Source: Mycocentrospora acerina (lineage: Eukaryota; Ascomycota; Dothideomycetes; Pleosporales). Taken from it: DNA of 64,000 bases. Positions 18,878 through 29,493 of this stretch are shown one piece after another. The translations under genes were made by a program, and so were the position numbers. The stretch lies in assembly GCA_022701365.1 (NCBI GenBank), contig JAKUHH010000126.1, forward strand, positions 124,001 through 188,000, read 5' to 3'. Under the pieces are notes generated by a model. That model made no database searches. It saw only the letters and a program-made list of their open reading frames with translations, and was not told where the DNA came from. Position 1 is the stretch's first letter. Each line of letters starts with the position of its first letter.

Positions 18878-21205
18878 CTATGAGGAAGAGCCGCCCGGCT
18901 GCCTCTGCCGCTTCACACTAACCATGCTTCTCCTTGGCCTGACCGTCCGCTCACGACTGCTAATCTGCTTGGGCCCGCCAACAGTGCTCGCGCACATTGG
19001 TCTTCTCGCGCCGACAAACTTGCCCAGCGGGCTGAAGACCTCCACCTCGGGGTACTCGAGCTGCCAGTCCGCCAACCTATCTCCAGTGGCCTCGTCCCTC
19101 GTAAATGCATCCTTGACTTCACCAATCGGTCGCTTCATGCCAGCAAGCTCGTCCCTCACCGCCGCAAATGGATCGCGGTCTTCCTTCTCCGCGCGGGCCA
19201 TGGCGCCAAACTTGCGGTCCTTGTAGTCGTTGAGTTCGGCCTGTGCGGCGAGTTTCGCCTTGTGCGCAGCATTGGGGTCTTTTTTCACCATGCCAACGGG
19301 CTTCCAGCCCTGTGGTCGACGGGTCTGAGCAGAGATTTCGACCCAGCCTACGCCTTCGATGAGGATGTCTGTGCTCCAGACGCGGAAGGGGAGGTTCTCT
19401 GGCTTTATTTTGGCGGCAACAGAGCTGGTTAGCGGGCCGGCGAGTTGTTTGGTCACGTCCCATTTGAGCTTGAAGCGGCCTGCCGAGGACATTTTCGTGC
19501 CGACGTCGGGAAGTAGGATGGGTGGGACTTGCAGCTGGCGGTCCGAGGTCTGGGATTGATAGTCAATGGCTTTCTCGGTGCGAGTCACGTGTGGGTGGAT
19601 GGGGGTGAAGGGGTGGACGAGGAAGATAAGATCGTCTGTCACGGGTGTGATGCGGATGAGCCCGCCACCAAGAATTAGGGATTGCCCAGGCTTGAGGGAG
19701 AACCGGGGAGCGTTGAGACGGTGTGTCATGGTGAGGTTGTCGTGCTCTGCGGGCTGGACAAAAGTCTCCAGTCCTGGGGTAGTACGTGCAAGGCCCGGGA
19801 GATCGACGAGTTCGCCTCTGTTGCGGCCAAAGGGGATGCGGATTGGCGAGGCGGTTGTTCCGGGCAGAGAGGAGGCGATGGGGAAGACAGGGTAAGGCGT
19901 GTACGGCTGAGAAGGCGGCAGAAGTGCATCGGGGTCTTCAAAGTCGTCCTCCTCTTCAGGGTCGGTTTCTTCGACTGCTGGCGGCTGATGGAGATGCTCT
20001 TGGGGTTTGTTCTGCCGCCTTTGTATTTCAGCATCTTCGTCAGCAAGCTGTCGCTGCACCTGAGTGAGGTCGTCTAGTGATTTTGCATTGGCAAGCATCT
20101 CTTCGCGTTCAGCTGCGCTCCGGATCTTGCGCACGTCCTGGTAGTCGGCGCCCCGGCCTTTGGGGAAAACCGCCTCGAAGAGATTAGACTTGCCAACGTT
20201 GACTTTGCCAACCATCCAGCCTGCACCGCCTCGTTCCCAGATATCGTCCTTGACCTGGCGCGTCCACCACCCACGCTTTGCGCTGACAAGTCTGACGTTG
20301 CCCAGACGGGCCTTGTTATTCTCCCTTCCAAGCGCGTCACGCAGCACTTCCTGTACGTAGGGCATCAGCCTGTCCACCTGCTCTTTCTTGGGCGCCAGAA
20401 GGTCTGCCCGTGTGACTATGAAGCTAACTTCAGCAATGCGGTCGTTGGCGACCCATCCTTTGTGCTTTGCTCGCCTGTTCTGTGTGCGCAGCTTGGGTAT
20501 GCGTAGAGACGACTGCAGATTTGGAATGATTGACAGGGGGAAGTCTGCGGCGTCGACGACGTGGTAGATGTGGTTGCGGCGGTGCGGTGACTCTGCAATG
20601 GTCTGCTGGATGGACTCGACGGTGGGGTGGTGGATGGGTGTTCCCACGCGGTGGTGGACGAGGTTGTGGCAGCGGTCGCACACTGGCGTCTCAGCCTGCT
20701 GTTCCTTGGTAGCGGTTGCTTCAGGCGTGTCCTGGCCCAAGCCCATTTCCTGCAGTAGCTTGGGGTCTATTTTCTCGAGTGCTTGGGAGTAGATGCTATC
20801 CTCCTTGGTCGTGCCTTCGGCGTCGTCCTGGGTGTGCTGCAGGTATTCCTTGACGGCCTTGCGGTCTATGTTGTAGTAGCCAGCCTCCTTCTTGTCGTAG
20901 ACTTGTGTTGGCGCCCCGCATCCTGGACATGAGCGAGGCAGTGCTCTGCGTGGAGAGGGCGCGGTGGCCGAGCGGGTGCTCACAGGCTGGCCCTCGCCGT
21001 GTTCCGCAGAGGGGGTGGATGTGCGCGCCTCTTGGCGTGCGCGCGCAAATGTCGAGAAGGTCGTGGCGGGCTGGCGTGGGCGGGCATTGCGGCGGGTGGT
21101 GGTGGCAGGCGCTCGCAGAAGGGCAGGGCAGAGGAATGCGGGTATCGAGGCCTGGTGCGCATCATGGTTCAGCAGCGTCCTGGCCTGTCGCAGCGCAGGC
21201 CGCAT
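18878..21205 (-). CDS. GEP3: Mitochondrial circularly permuted GTPase, GEP3/YqeH-like
   Basis: A single exon of 775 residues. The N-terminus is Arg/Ala/Thr-rich and lacks acidic residues early on, as in a mitochondrial presequence. A zinc-finger-like pair follows (C-P-G-C at 93-96 and C-D-R-C at 176-179). The GTPase motifs come in permuted order: D-A-A-D-F at about 218-222, T-R-A-D at 265-268 (G4-like), S-A-K at 308-310 (G5), G-K-V-N-V-G-K-S at 333-340 (P-loop) and later D-L-P-G (G3). This order and the zinc finger are the hallmarks of the YqeH family. Fungal members (Gep3) act in assembly of the mitochondrial small ribosomal subunit. It shares a 371 bp divergent promoter with mitochondrial aspartate aminotransferase. 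Confidence 0.85.
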   Translation of the reverse strand: MRPALRQARTLLNHDAHQASIPAFLCPALLRAPATTTRRNARPRQPATTFSTFARARQEARTSTPSAEHGEGQPVSTRSATAPSPRRALPRSCPGCGAPTQVYDKKEAGYYNIDRKAVKEYLQHTQDDAEGTTKEDSIYSQALEKIDPKLLQEMGLGQDTPEATATKEQQAETPVCDRCHNLVHHRVGTPIHHPTVESIQQTIAESPHRRNHIYHVVDAADFPLSIIPNLQSSLRIPKLRTQNRRAKHKGWVANDRIAEVSFIVTRADLLAPKKEQVDRLMPYVQEVLRDALGRENNKARLGNVRLVSAKRGWWTRQVKDDIWERGGAGWMVGKVNVGKSNLFEAVFPKGRGADYQDVRKIRSAAEREEMLANAKSLDDLTQVQRQLADEDAEIQRRQNKPQEHLHQPPAVEETDPEEEDDFEDPDALLPPSQPYTPYPVFPIASSLPGTTASPIRIPFGRNRGELVDLPGLARTTPGLETFVQPAEHDNLTMTHRLNAPRFSLKPGQSLILGGGLIRITPVTDDLIFLVHPFTPIHPHVTRTEKAIDYQSQTSDRQLQVPPILLPDVGTKMSSAGRFKLKWDVTKQLAGPLTSSVAAKIKPENLPFRVWSTDILIEGVGWVEISAQTRRPQGWKPVGMVKKDPNAAHKAKLAAQAELNDYKDRKFGAMARAEKEDRDPFAAVRDELAGMKRPIGEVKDAFTRDEATGDRLADWQLEYPEVEVFSPLGKFVGARRPMCASTVGGPKQISSRERTVRPRRSMVSVKRQRQPGGSSS

Positions 21206-21576
21206 ACTTGCTGCTTTGGCTGCACCCGGCGAGCTGCTGAGTAATGCGCGTGCGTGTCTTCTGTGGTTGACGTGCGGTCAGGGCAGTGTCATCTGGCGCC
21301 GGGCGCGTGCGTGCGTGCAAAGCATCCCATGCCCTCCATGTGGCATGCCGCTGCCAGAAAAATGTCAGAGTCGGCGTTTGGCAGGGATGCGGGCTCCGTC
21401 CTGTCCAGTCATCGCGTAGAGGTGCGGAGCCATTTGCTTTTCTGGGGAAGCACACTCAGACCACCATCACCACCGCAGTGCCGCCTCTAGCTCCTGGTCC
21501 CTCATCCGCGCTCTCCCTCCACCACCTCTTCCTCCCTCCAATCCCCCGCTCCTCTCCCATCTCACGCCTTTTCAAA
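21206..21576. promoter_or_regulatory. Divergent promoter region GEP3 / AAT1
   Basis: 371 bp separate the two start codons. The AAT1 side is CT-rich (from about 21465 to 21570, runs of CCTCC and CTCTC) as in leaders of well-expressed fungal genes. No TATA box was recognised. Both flanking products are mitochondrial. Confidence 0.55.
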
Positions 21577-23161
21577 ATGCTCGCCTCCTCCAGAACCGCG
21601 CTGCGTCAGGCGGCGTCCAAGCAGCTGGCCTTCAAGAGCAGCGTTCGAGCTGTCTCGGCATGGTCGCAGGTGCCCCAGGGCCCTCCAGTGAGTAGTGCAG
21701 CAGCCATTGACGGCGCAGACCATGCTGACTCGATTGCAGGATGTAAGACGAAATTCTTGGTAGCAGCCATGGGTGCATTCCGCTCACTGTCTCTCTTTGC
21801 GTAGGCCATTCTGGGCATCACCGAGGCGTTCAAGGCCGACAGCAACCCCAAGAAGATCAATCTCGGTCTGTCTCGCGCAAACACTGTGCAGAGTATTCAC
21901 CGCTGACTCTTACAGGTGTTGGTGCCTACCGCGACGACAAGGGCAAGCCCTACGTGCTGCCGTCTGTGAGGGAGGCCGAGAAGAAGGTCGTTGACTCAGC
22001 GCTCGACAAGGAATACGCCGGCATCACCGGTGTGCCCGCCTTCACCAAGGCTGCCCTGTCGCTGGCATACGGCTCTGACTCTGCCCCTCTCAAGGACGAC
22101 CTCATCGCCGTCACCCAGACCATCTCCGGTACCGGTGCCCTCCGCGTTGGTGGCGCCTTCCTCGAGCGTCACTACCCTGGCCCCAAGACCGTCTATATCC
22201 CCAACCCATCATGGGCGAACCACAACGCCGTATTCAAGGACTGCGGTCTCAAGGTCGAGAAGTACCGCTACTACAACAAGGACACGATTGGCCTCGACTT
22301 TGACGGCATGGTCGCCGACATCAAGGCCATGCCCAAGGGCAGCATCGTCCTGCTCCACGCCTGCGCCCACAACCCGACCGGTGTGGACCCCACTGAGGAG
22401 CAGTGGACCAAGATTGCCCAGGCCGTCAAGGAGGGTGGTCACTACCCCTTCTTCGACATGGCCTACCAGGGCTTCGCCAGCGGTGACACCAACACGGATG
22501 CCTTCGCGCTCCGCCACTTCATCAAGGAGGGCCTCCGCCCTGCCCTTTGCCAGAGCTTTGCCAAGAACATGGTATGAACAAATCCTGATACTTTACTCAG
22601 TATGGTTGCTAACAGTTCCTCCAGGGTCTGTACGGCGAGCGTGTCGGTGCCTTCTCCATTGTCTGCGAGTCCGCCGACGAGAAGAAGCGCGTCGACTCCC
22701 AGATCAAGATCATCGTCCGCCCGCTCTACTCCAACCCCCCAGTCCACGGTGCCCGCATTGCCTCCCAGATCTTGAACGACCCCTCGCTGAATAAGCAGTG
22801 GCTCGGTGAGGTCAAGGGCATGGCCGAGCGCATCATCACCATGCGTGCTCTCCTCAAGGAAAACCTCGAGAAGCTCGGCAGCAAGCGTGACTGGAGCCAC
22901 ATCACCTCGCAGATTGGCATGTTTGCATACACAGGTCTGAAGCCTGAGCAGATGGATGTATTGGCCAAGGAGGTAAGTCGTGGATTATCACCCCAGTCGA
23001 ACAATTTTGATCAGACGTGGCACTTGCATCCTATATTCTCAAGCTAACTCTGATTCCAGCACTCCGTCTATGCGACCAAGGACGGCCGTATCTCCGTCGC
23101 CGGTATCACCAGCGACAATGTCGGGCGTCTCGCCGAGGCCATCTACGCAGTCACTGGCTAA
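21577..23161 (+). CDS. AAT1: Mitochondrial aspartate aminotransferase
   Basis: Six exons are inferred: 21577-21687, 21740-21742, 21805-21865, 21916-22571, 22625-22972 and 23060-23161, giving 426 residues. Residues 1-30 are a basic mitochondrial presequence. Family blocks include GPPDAILG, NLGVGAYRDDKGKPYVLPSV, YIPNPSWANHN, HACAHNPTGVDP, FFDMAYQGFASG and SFAKNMGLYGERVG. The last contains Lys275, the expected pyridoxal-phosphate lysine. The enzyme exchanges the amino group between aspartate/2-oxoglutarate and oxaloacetate/glutamate, part of the malate-aspartate shuttle. Exon 2 is only GAT, coding the Asp of GPPDAILG. It is flanked by a good acceptor (GATTGCAG) with a CTGAC branch upstream and a GTAAGA donor downstream. 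The alternative is one 117-nt intron that skips the Asp. Confidence 0.93.
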
Positions 23162-25295
23162 GTATTTTGCAAAGGGATTATACAGTTTCCTCCAGAGTTA
23201 CACAATCTCTCATTGCGGTGTAGTAGCAAGTGTTCACAAAAATATACCTGATACGTTGGCGGCTAGAGTGTATAACATAGTCAGCGATGAGAAATGAATC
23301 TCGTTTCCTCAAAAATTCTCCTCCATCACACTATAATCTTCCGATATATCTGATGCAATCGGGCCGTTTTGAATATGACCGCGACCTTTCTCCACCGGTC
23401 CGTACATAACCCCCCCAACGTTACTTCGTCGTGCAGCAGTTCTCTCGTGCGTAGGAGATCTTTTCCTAAAGCAGTAAAGCCTCTTCCTCACAAGTTGGTA
23501 AAATGCAATGAATAACTGCAGTTAGTAAGCACATGCAGAGCGATTTGCCCAACGACCCGTCTGCTGCTGGCCTTACCAGGTAATATGCAGTTCCAGTCCG
23601 CTCTACCCGCACACTACCCTCGTAAAGAGATCTTGCAGGTGTGTATATTCAAATCTCCAGGGTTTCTCCATTGGCACGTCATCCACTTGGAATGTTCCAC
23701 ATCCGCCCACCGCATGTGGCATGCATTAGCTTGAGCACGGTCGGTTTGACGGCATCTTGACAAACGATTTGACGTTTTGCTCCATATGCGTAGGCGTTGC
23801 TGCTATCTGTACGATCCGGCAGTTGCTCAGCGTTGGAGAATACCACCCCAGCTTTCCTTACGCATGTGAAGTGTTGACCGTGCTGCAGTGTAGCCCTGTC
23901 GAGAGAATTTAGTGACTCAAAAGTTCTGTTCGCTCTCGGAGGAGTCCGGGTGGGCAACAAACCCCTGCTCTTCGCATGCATCTGGCAGGTTTATAACAAT
24001 CATGGGGGGGCGGATATCGTGATGGTGGAGAATGGCTAATCGAATTTCTCTCTTTAAAAAAAATGGTACGATGAGTGTACTGTTAGCGATCTTCCAGTCA
24101 TTGATTGCTGTCGGGTGACCTGTTCAATACAGTGGCGTCTGCCAGCCTTTGCTGAACAACAAGGCCAAATCCAAATCGCCTTCGCAACATGATCTCTTGC
24201 TTTTGGTGTGATTGAAAATGCTGCCAAGCGATACGGAGACGGATGCAGGGTTCAGTACATCGATCATGCAATTCATGCAAGGTGACGAGTGGGCCCGTCC
24301 CTCTGACGTAACATCTCGGATCAGAACCGAATCTCGTCCTTTAAATCCATCGTTTGAGACCCCTCTCAGACCCTTCTCTCAGCAGAAAATGGAATATTCG
24401 AACGCTTCCAGACCCTTGGCAGATGATTCTATCTCTGTCTGCCCCAATACTTTTTTCCCGTGATTACAGCCACGCGAACAAGGGTGTCGTTGGATCGATA
24501 GCCGTTTGGGAGACGACAATGCCAGGCGAGGCGAGGGAAGGCTCCACACGCGTGGGCGCATTGCCTCTGACCGCTCTCCTCTTACTCGGAGTTTGTGAGG
24601 GGTCGTTGTCGCCCGAAAGACGTTGTGGAAAGGTCAGTCAGAGCCCCAGGCCTCTCGGACGGTCGATCAACGGCAACTTAAACGCCGCCCGATTGACGTC
24701 GAGTACCCACACTTGACAAGCCTACACCCACTCCCCCTCCCTCCCTCCATTGTGATGCAAGTGCACATTCATATATACTAGACCGCGTCCTTGCATCTCC
24801 CGACGTGATTGTGACAATTGCTGCCAATTATTACCTATTTTTGATCTACCAACTCCACCCGCCATTCTCCTGCCGCACAGAGAATAGTGCTTCCGCGTCT
24901 CTCGGCAACCAAATCCGTGGAAGCTGTCCACTTAGAAGCGAACCAGAGGGGCTTAGGTGCTGTACCGCGGTCAGGAAGAAATCACAGGCATCTCAGCTTC
25001 ACGATCCAACCCTCCACACCACATACGTCCCACCGAGATTACAGTGGTACTTTTTTCCCCAACCGACAAACGGCGCTCACCGGCGGGCCGACCCCTTCGT
25101 CATACACTAAACCAAACCCAGGATTTCCAGTGAATCGGGCACGCTACTCGGACGCAAAAATTATTCTGTCGCGCGCCCAAGCCTCATTACTACTTCCTCG
25201 CGACTCCCCATCGCGTGAGTAGCAGACGCTGTCACAGCTGGCTGCGGTAGTTGTGTTGTAGACCAGGGTTTTCTTCGAGAGCTTCACAAGCAATC
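23162..25295. other. Intergenic region AAT1 3' end to YPD1 promoter, 2.1 kb
   Basis: No gene is supported. Only short unrelated open frames exist on both strands, the longest about 120 codons and without family character. The last few hundred bases before 25296 are presumably the YPD1 promoter. I see no RNA gene or repeat. Confidence 0.55.
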
Positions 25296-25986
25296 ATGGC
25301 TGACGACAAGGTTCGTTTCCCTGCTGCTGCTACTGCTGTTGCTGCTATTGCCCCTCCATTGCTCACGCCTGCCGTGTTCCCCAACCCCCGCCACCCTACG
25401 TACTCTCTCGCGCGCACATAACATTCCCCTGTCTCCAAAGTGCCAGTCCTCCCTCAGCAGCACTCCCTAACATTTTTTGCCGCAGTCCAACGGCGAGGAG
25501 GGCATCATGTCGATTCCTGGCGCCGAGGACCAGATCGACGCTGCGACATTTGAGCAGATTCTCGAAATGGACGATGACGAAGACGAGCGCGAGTTCAGTA
25601 AAAGTATCGTATACGACTTTTTTGGCCAGGCAGATAGCACGTTTGCCAAGATGGACAAGAGCCTGTGAGTCGCGCGCAGCGCAGCACAGCGCAGTATTCA
25701 ACATGAATCTTTAGCTGACACGGAGCGCAGCGAGAAGAAGGATCTGAAGACGCTTAGTGAGCTCGGGCACTTCCTCAAGGGCTCGTCCGCCACACTCGGC
25801 CTCAGCAAGGTCAAGGACTCGTGCGAAAAGATCCAGCACTTTGGCCAGTTGAAGGATGAGACGGGAACAAAAGACATTACGGAGGAAGAGAGCCTCAAGA
25901 AGCTCAAGACCATCATTGAACAGGCCAAGACGGAGTTTACAGATGTGGAAAAGGTGCTCCGGGAGTTCTACAACGACGAGGATTAA
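25296..25986 (+). CDS. YPD1: Histidine phosphotransfer (HPt) protein Ypd1
   Basis: Three exons, 25296-25310, 25486-25664 and 25731-25986, give 149 residues. The first exon is only 5 codons (MADDK) before a 175-nt intron with donor GTTCGT. The second intron has donor GTGAGT and a CTGAC branch. The HPt four-helix domain is recognisable, with the phospho-accepting His78 in HFLKGSSATLG, preceded by the acidic EMDDDEDEREFSKSIVYDFF helix. In fungal osmotic and oxidative stress signalling, Ypd1 carries phosphate from hybrid histidine kinases such as Sln1/Nik1 to the response regulators Ssk1 and Skn7. It is usually the only HPt gene in an ascomycete genome and is often essential. No kinase or regulator gene is nearby. 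Confidence 0.94.
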
Positions 25987-26950
25987 CATGGTCCTGAGCC
26001 TCTGACGCGACAACGACTCTAGACTTGCCATGGACAGCTGGGGAGGAGGATGCGTGAGGTCATGGCGACATCATCTTTTGGGAGTTCTTCGTATCCTATT
26101 CCTGCAACCGTATTCTTCTTCTTCGACACGTCACAAAAATTCCCCATTCCATTTCCCTTTTCTCAAAAATGAAAATGCCATTCTGCATTCTTGAATCTCT
26201 CCCAACGTATTACGTGCACGTGTGATTGTTGAGCATGACGAGCAGCATACCCCGCCCAGCACTATCGGCCTGTCCGTGTTTTCGTGAATGTGAATTGCGG
26301 CCTGATTCAAATCTACCAAGGCTCCCCCTGCGAAGAGTTGTGGAATATTCCTTTCGGCCTTGAAGTGTGGATTTCCAAACCTGAAACACCCAAACATTCT
26401 TCCTATAGGCCCGATGCCGCTGGCCAACGTGTGAATCGATGTTGAGCCAAACCCCCCGCCTTCTCGCGTGGCAGCTACGTCATCTTTCATCGTAATGGCA
26501 AGCGCTTCGAAGCGACGCTCCCGTGAAGGGCGTTAGGCTGCTTTGAGGCAAGATCACGTATGTACCACGAGATGGTTGTTGTTGGTAGATAACGTTTTTG
26601 AGATTTAGAGTAAAGTGATTGGAGGTTTTGATGTTCTGTATGGTTTTGCAGAGGAAAAAGTTAATTTGATTATACCACAAATTTTTTTATTCTCATTTTT
26701 AAACACCTATCTGGTCAGCACTGCATACATGCCTGCAGCAGCGATTACGTTTCTCACATCTGCGACCGTCTTCCACCGCATTGTGATTCGAAACTGCACT
26801 GTTCTTGCATTCGCGAAGATCGACACAAAGGCATCCACGCCACCAAGCTGTCATCACAAAGCTTGGTCATCTAGATCCAACATACATACTACGGCCAGGC
26901 CTTACCCGCTGGACCTCACTGGACGCCACCACCACCACCCTCTGCCAACC
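25987..26950. other. Intergenic region YPD1 3' end to AKAP7-like gene
   Basis: No gene was identified. The frame of the downstream gene stays open upstream to about 26615, but that extension (hydrophobic/Phe-rich then low-complexity) does not resemble the family and precedes the better ATG in ACC-ATG context at 26951. AT-rich DNA at 26560-26700 could be a promoter. Confidence 0.55.
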
Positions 26951-28003
26951 ATGGGCAAAAAGAAATCAAGCGGTGCATACAACGACTTCCTCGACGGCGA
27001 GAAACTCCACGACAACACCGAGATCCGCACCTCGCTCAATAGTTCCTCCAGCGTAGCACGCACCGTGTCCTCTCCGCGTGGAAGAGAAGGGCAAGAAAAG
27101 AGAGGGAAAGTTGGAACAAAGAACCCAGCACTAACACACTTTTTGTGCCTGCCTCTTGTTACGCGATTGAATCGTCCACAACTACATGACGGGCTGGAGA
27201 CGCTCAAGCAAAACCTGGGCAGCGATGGCGTGGTGCCGGTAAAAGCTGTGAGGCCGGTGGGCACTTTGCATCTCACTCTGGGCGTCATGTCGCTGTCCAA
27301 CGCGGAGTTGAACGAAGCTGTGTTATTTTTAGAGACGCTCGACTTGCAGCGTATCCTGCGCGATACGATGACCGAGGTCCTTGCACGACAGGCTGCGGAA
27401 GATGGTCGCTTGGCGGAGAATTTCATCGCTGCTGCGCTGCCGGGAGATGGTGCGCTGACGGTGGATTTAAAGGCGTTGGTGCCGATGCAGGATGCGGCGC
27501 GGACGAGCATTCTTTATGCGCAGCCTGTGGATGGTGATGGGAGGTTGGGGCTGTTTGCGGGGAGGGTGAGGGATTTGTTTATGGAGAAGGGGTTTGTAGT
27601 TGAAGATGAGAGGGAATTGAGGCTGCATGCTACGATTGTTAATACGATTTATGTGAAGCCGAAAGGGAGGGGAGGGGGAAATGCGAGGGGGAAAAGGAGC
27701 GGTGCAAGCAAGGAGCAGCATGGGTTGGGGGATACGCGGCAATATAGTGGTGAGGAGAATAAGACGCTGGAGAGGGAAAGGAGAAGTGAGGGTCACGGTC
27801 CGGATGCGAAGAGTTGGCGGCATTTTGATGCAAGCACGCTGATTGAGCAGTACAAAGATCACATCTGGGCGGAGGGCGTGAGAATAGACAGAGTGCAGAT
27901 TTGTAAAATGGGCGCGAAGAAGGTGTGGAGCGGTGCAAAAGAAGGGGAGGGAGAAGTAATAGATGAGCAGTATGAGGCTGTGTGTGAGAAAATGCTAGAT
28001 TAG
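26951..28003 (+). CDS. AKAP7/ASCC1-like 2H phosphoesterase-fold protein
   Basis: A single exon of 350 residues starting MGKKKSSGAYNDFLDG. It has LTHFLCLPLV at 61-70, then two H-x-T motifs spaced as in the 2H (LigT/2'-5' RNA ligase-like) fold: His107-Leu-Thr109 in GTLHLTLGVM and His226-Ala-Thr228 in RLHATIVNT. It ends with the helical VRIDRVQICKMGAKK block. This matches the AKAP7 NLS-type domain shared with human ASCC1 and AKAP7, which can bind or hydrolyse 2'-5' or cyclic phosphodiesters. The fungal substrate is not known to me. A Lys/Arg/Gly-rich insertion at about 237-280 is probably a disordered loop. Both catalytic motifs are intact. The start at 26951 was chosen over the long upstream extension because conserved sequence begins there. 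Confidence 0.85.
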   Translation: MGKKKSSGAYNDFLDGEKLHDNTEIRTSLNSSSSVARTVSSPRGREGQEKRGKVGTKNPALTHFLCLPLVTRLNRPQLHDGLETLKQNLGSDGVVPVKAVRPVGTLHLTLGVMSLSNAELNEAVLFLETLDLQRILRDTMTEVLARQAAEDGRLAENFIAAALPGDGALTVDLKALVPMQDAARTSILYAQPVDGDGRLGLFAGRVRDLFMEKGFVVEDERELRLHATIVNTIYVKPKGRGGGNARGKRSGASKEQHGLGDTRQYSGEENKTLERERRSEGHGPDAKSWRHFDASTLIEQYKDHIWAEGVRIDRVQICKMGAKKVWSGAKEGEGEVIDEQYEAVCEKMLD

Positions 28004-28224
28004 ACTAGCAGTTTATTCTACGGATACCATCTGCTTTAGTTCATTTGTATTCCAAACATCTGGGATTCAATTGTTGAGGGATGTGGTGATGAACGACGGA
28101 TCGGATGACTAATCGCGCGCTAAATTCCGACCCAAACATGGATGCGGTGAAGCAGCTCCCACTCCTCACAGACCAACTTGAAGCAACAAGTCGGAACAAC
28201 CAATCAATTTTTTAGTGGGGAAAA

Positions 28225-29349
28225 ATGCTTCCTCCAGTTGATCCAGCAGTGCTGCAGCGTAATCCGAATTTCGAGGTCTTGTACAAAGATCTTTGCGCCA
28301 GGAAATTGAATGCTGATGTGTCGACGCGGGATACGAAGAAGCAGCGAATGCATGATGAGATCCGGAAGGTGGGTTTATTCTTGAGTGATGTTTTTTTGGT
28401 TTCATTTGGGAGTGGTGATGGTGGCAAGTTTTGGTCTTTTCCATGTCATGTTGACGTTTTAATCTCCCAATGGTACCTCAATGTATCTATTCATTTTGTG
28501 GACGCAATCCAAATCATGAGAGTAGTAGACTGGCTATTGGGAATGTATGGGCTAACTGCATATCAGAGTCTTATAACTGCCCGGACAAATTTACTCTCAT
28601 CCCAGCTCCTTATCAAATCACTTTCAGAACTACCTTCAAAAGAGGCGACACTTCCCCCAGAGTTACACACTTGCATCGAAATAGTCACCGCGCAACTCAA
28701 CGGCCATATCCCTGATGACGACCGTGAGATTCTCTCCGGGGATGTAACTTTCTTCCTTGACAATATCGACATCATCTCCGAGAGCATATCCCACCACCTA
28801 GTTCTCATCACAGACCTCATCTGCAAAATCACCGATCCCACGGACCCCCCACCCATCGCAGACCTAAGCACTAGGTCCACCACTCTCCACGATACCGCCA
28901 CGCTTACCCTCCCCCTCGCCCTCCACTCCTCACGCATCCACCTAATCAACACCGCCTCCTCCCTCCTCTCCGCACACCGCGACCTCCTCTCCTCCAGCAT
29001 CTCCACCCTCGAGCAAATCCAACACGGCGCCCTATCCCGCGCGACAAAATCCCGCGCCGAGCTGCTCCACACGCGTGCCACTCTTCTCGGCCTGCAGGCC
29101 AAGATCCACTCGTGCGCGCACCCGCCGCCGGGGGAGTTTGTCACTGCGCTGAAAGAGTTTAGAAAGCTGCAAGGCGTGGGGAAGAGGGCACTGTGGGATC
29201 GGGAGGCATTGGCGAGGCGAGAGCTGGAGCTGTATGGGAAGGCGGGGGAGAAGGCGATTAGGGATTTGGCGAGGAGGAAGGAGGGGCTCGAGGGGGATAT
29301 TGAGAGGGTGGAGGTGGAGATAAGCAAGTTGGAGGGGGGGAGGGAGTGA
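28225..29349 (+). CDS. Unrecognised helical protein with a stop-free intron
   Basis: Two exons, 28225-28368 and 28567-29349, give 308 residues. The start is LPPVDPAVLQRNPNFEVLY, with the helical KKQRMHDEIRK ending exon 1. Exon 2 is mostly amphipathic helix (LLSSQLLIKSLSEL, LLSAHRDLLSSSISTLEQI) and ends in a coiled coil (ARRKEGLEGDIERVEVEISK). The 198-nt intron has donor GTGGGT, a CTAAC branch and a CAG acceptor. Its length is a multiple of three and it has no stop, so an unspliced form of 374 residues is also open. The intron translation is hydrophobic and unlike the flanks, which favours splicing. I believe similar proteins occur in other filamentous fungi but cannot name a function. It follows the AKAP7-like gene in the same orientation, 221 bp apart. 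Confidence 0.75.
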   Translation: MLPPVDPAVLQRNPNFEVLYKDLCARKLNADVSTRDTKKQRMHDEIRKVGLFLSDVFLVSFGSGDGGKFWSFPCHVDVLISQWYLNVSIHFVDAIQIMRVVDWLLGMYGLTAYQSLITARTNLLSSQLLIKSLSELPSKEATLPPELHTCIEIVTAQLNGHIPDDDREILSGDVTFFLDNIDIISESISHHLVLITDLICKITDPTDPPPIADLSTRSTTLHDTATLTLPLALHSSRIHLINTASSLLSAHRDLLSSSISTLEQIQHGALSRATKSRAELLHTRATLLGLQAKIHSCAHPPPGEFVTALKEFRKLQGVGKRALWDREALARRELELYGKAGEKAIRDLARRKEGLEGDIERVEVEISKLEGGRE

Positions 29350-29493
29350 GGTGTTGGTTTTTTTTTTTTTAGATATGTTGATGGTAGATGTGTCTAATTT
29401 TTATAAACAAACAAAAAAAGAGCGGGTGGAAGTTGTACTTCAGAATGCCGTATATTCTCTTTTTTTTCCATCTACTCGTCCCAAAAAAAACCC

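Noticed and set aside
26615..26950. 112-codon N-terminal extension of the AKAP7-like gene
   Set aside because: The extension is Phe/Ile-rich then low-complexity, and the family-like start (MGKKKS) has a better initiation context at 26951.
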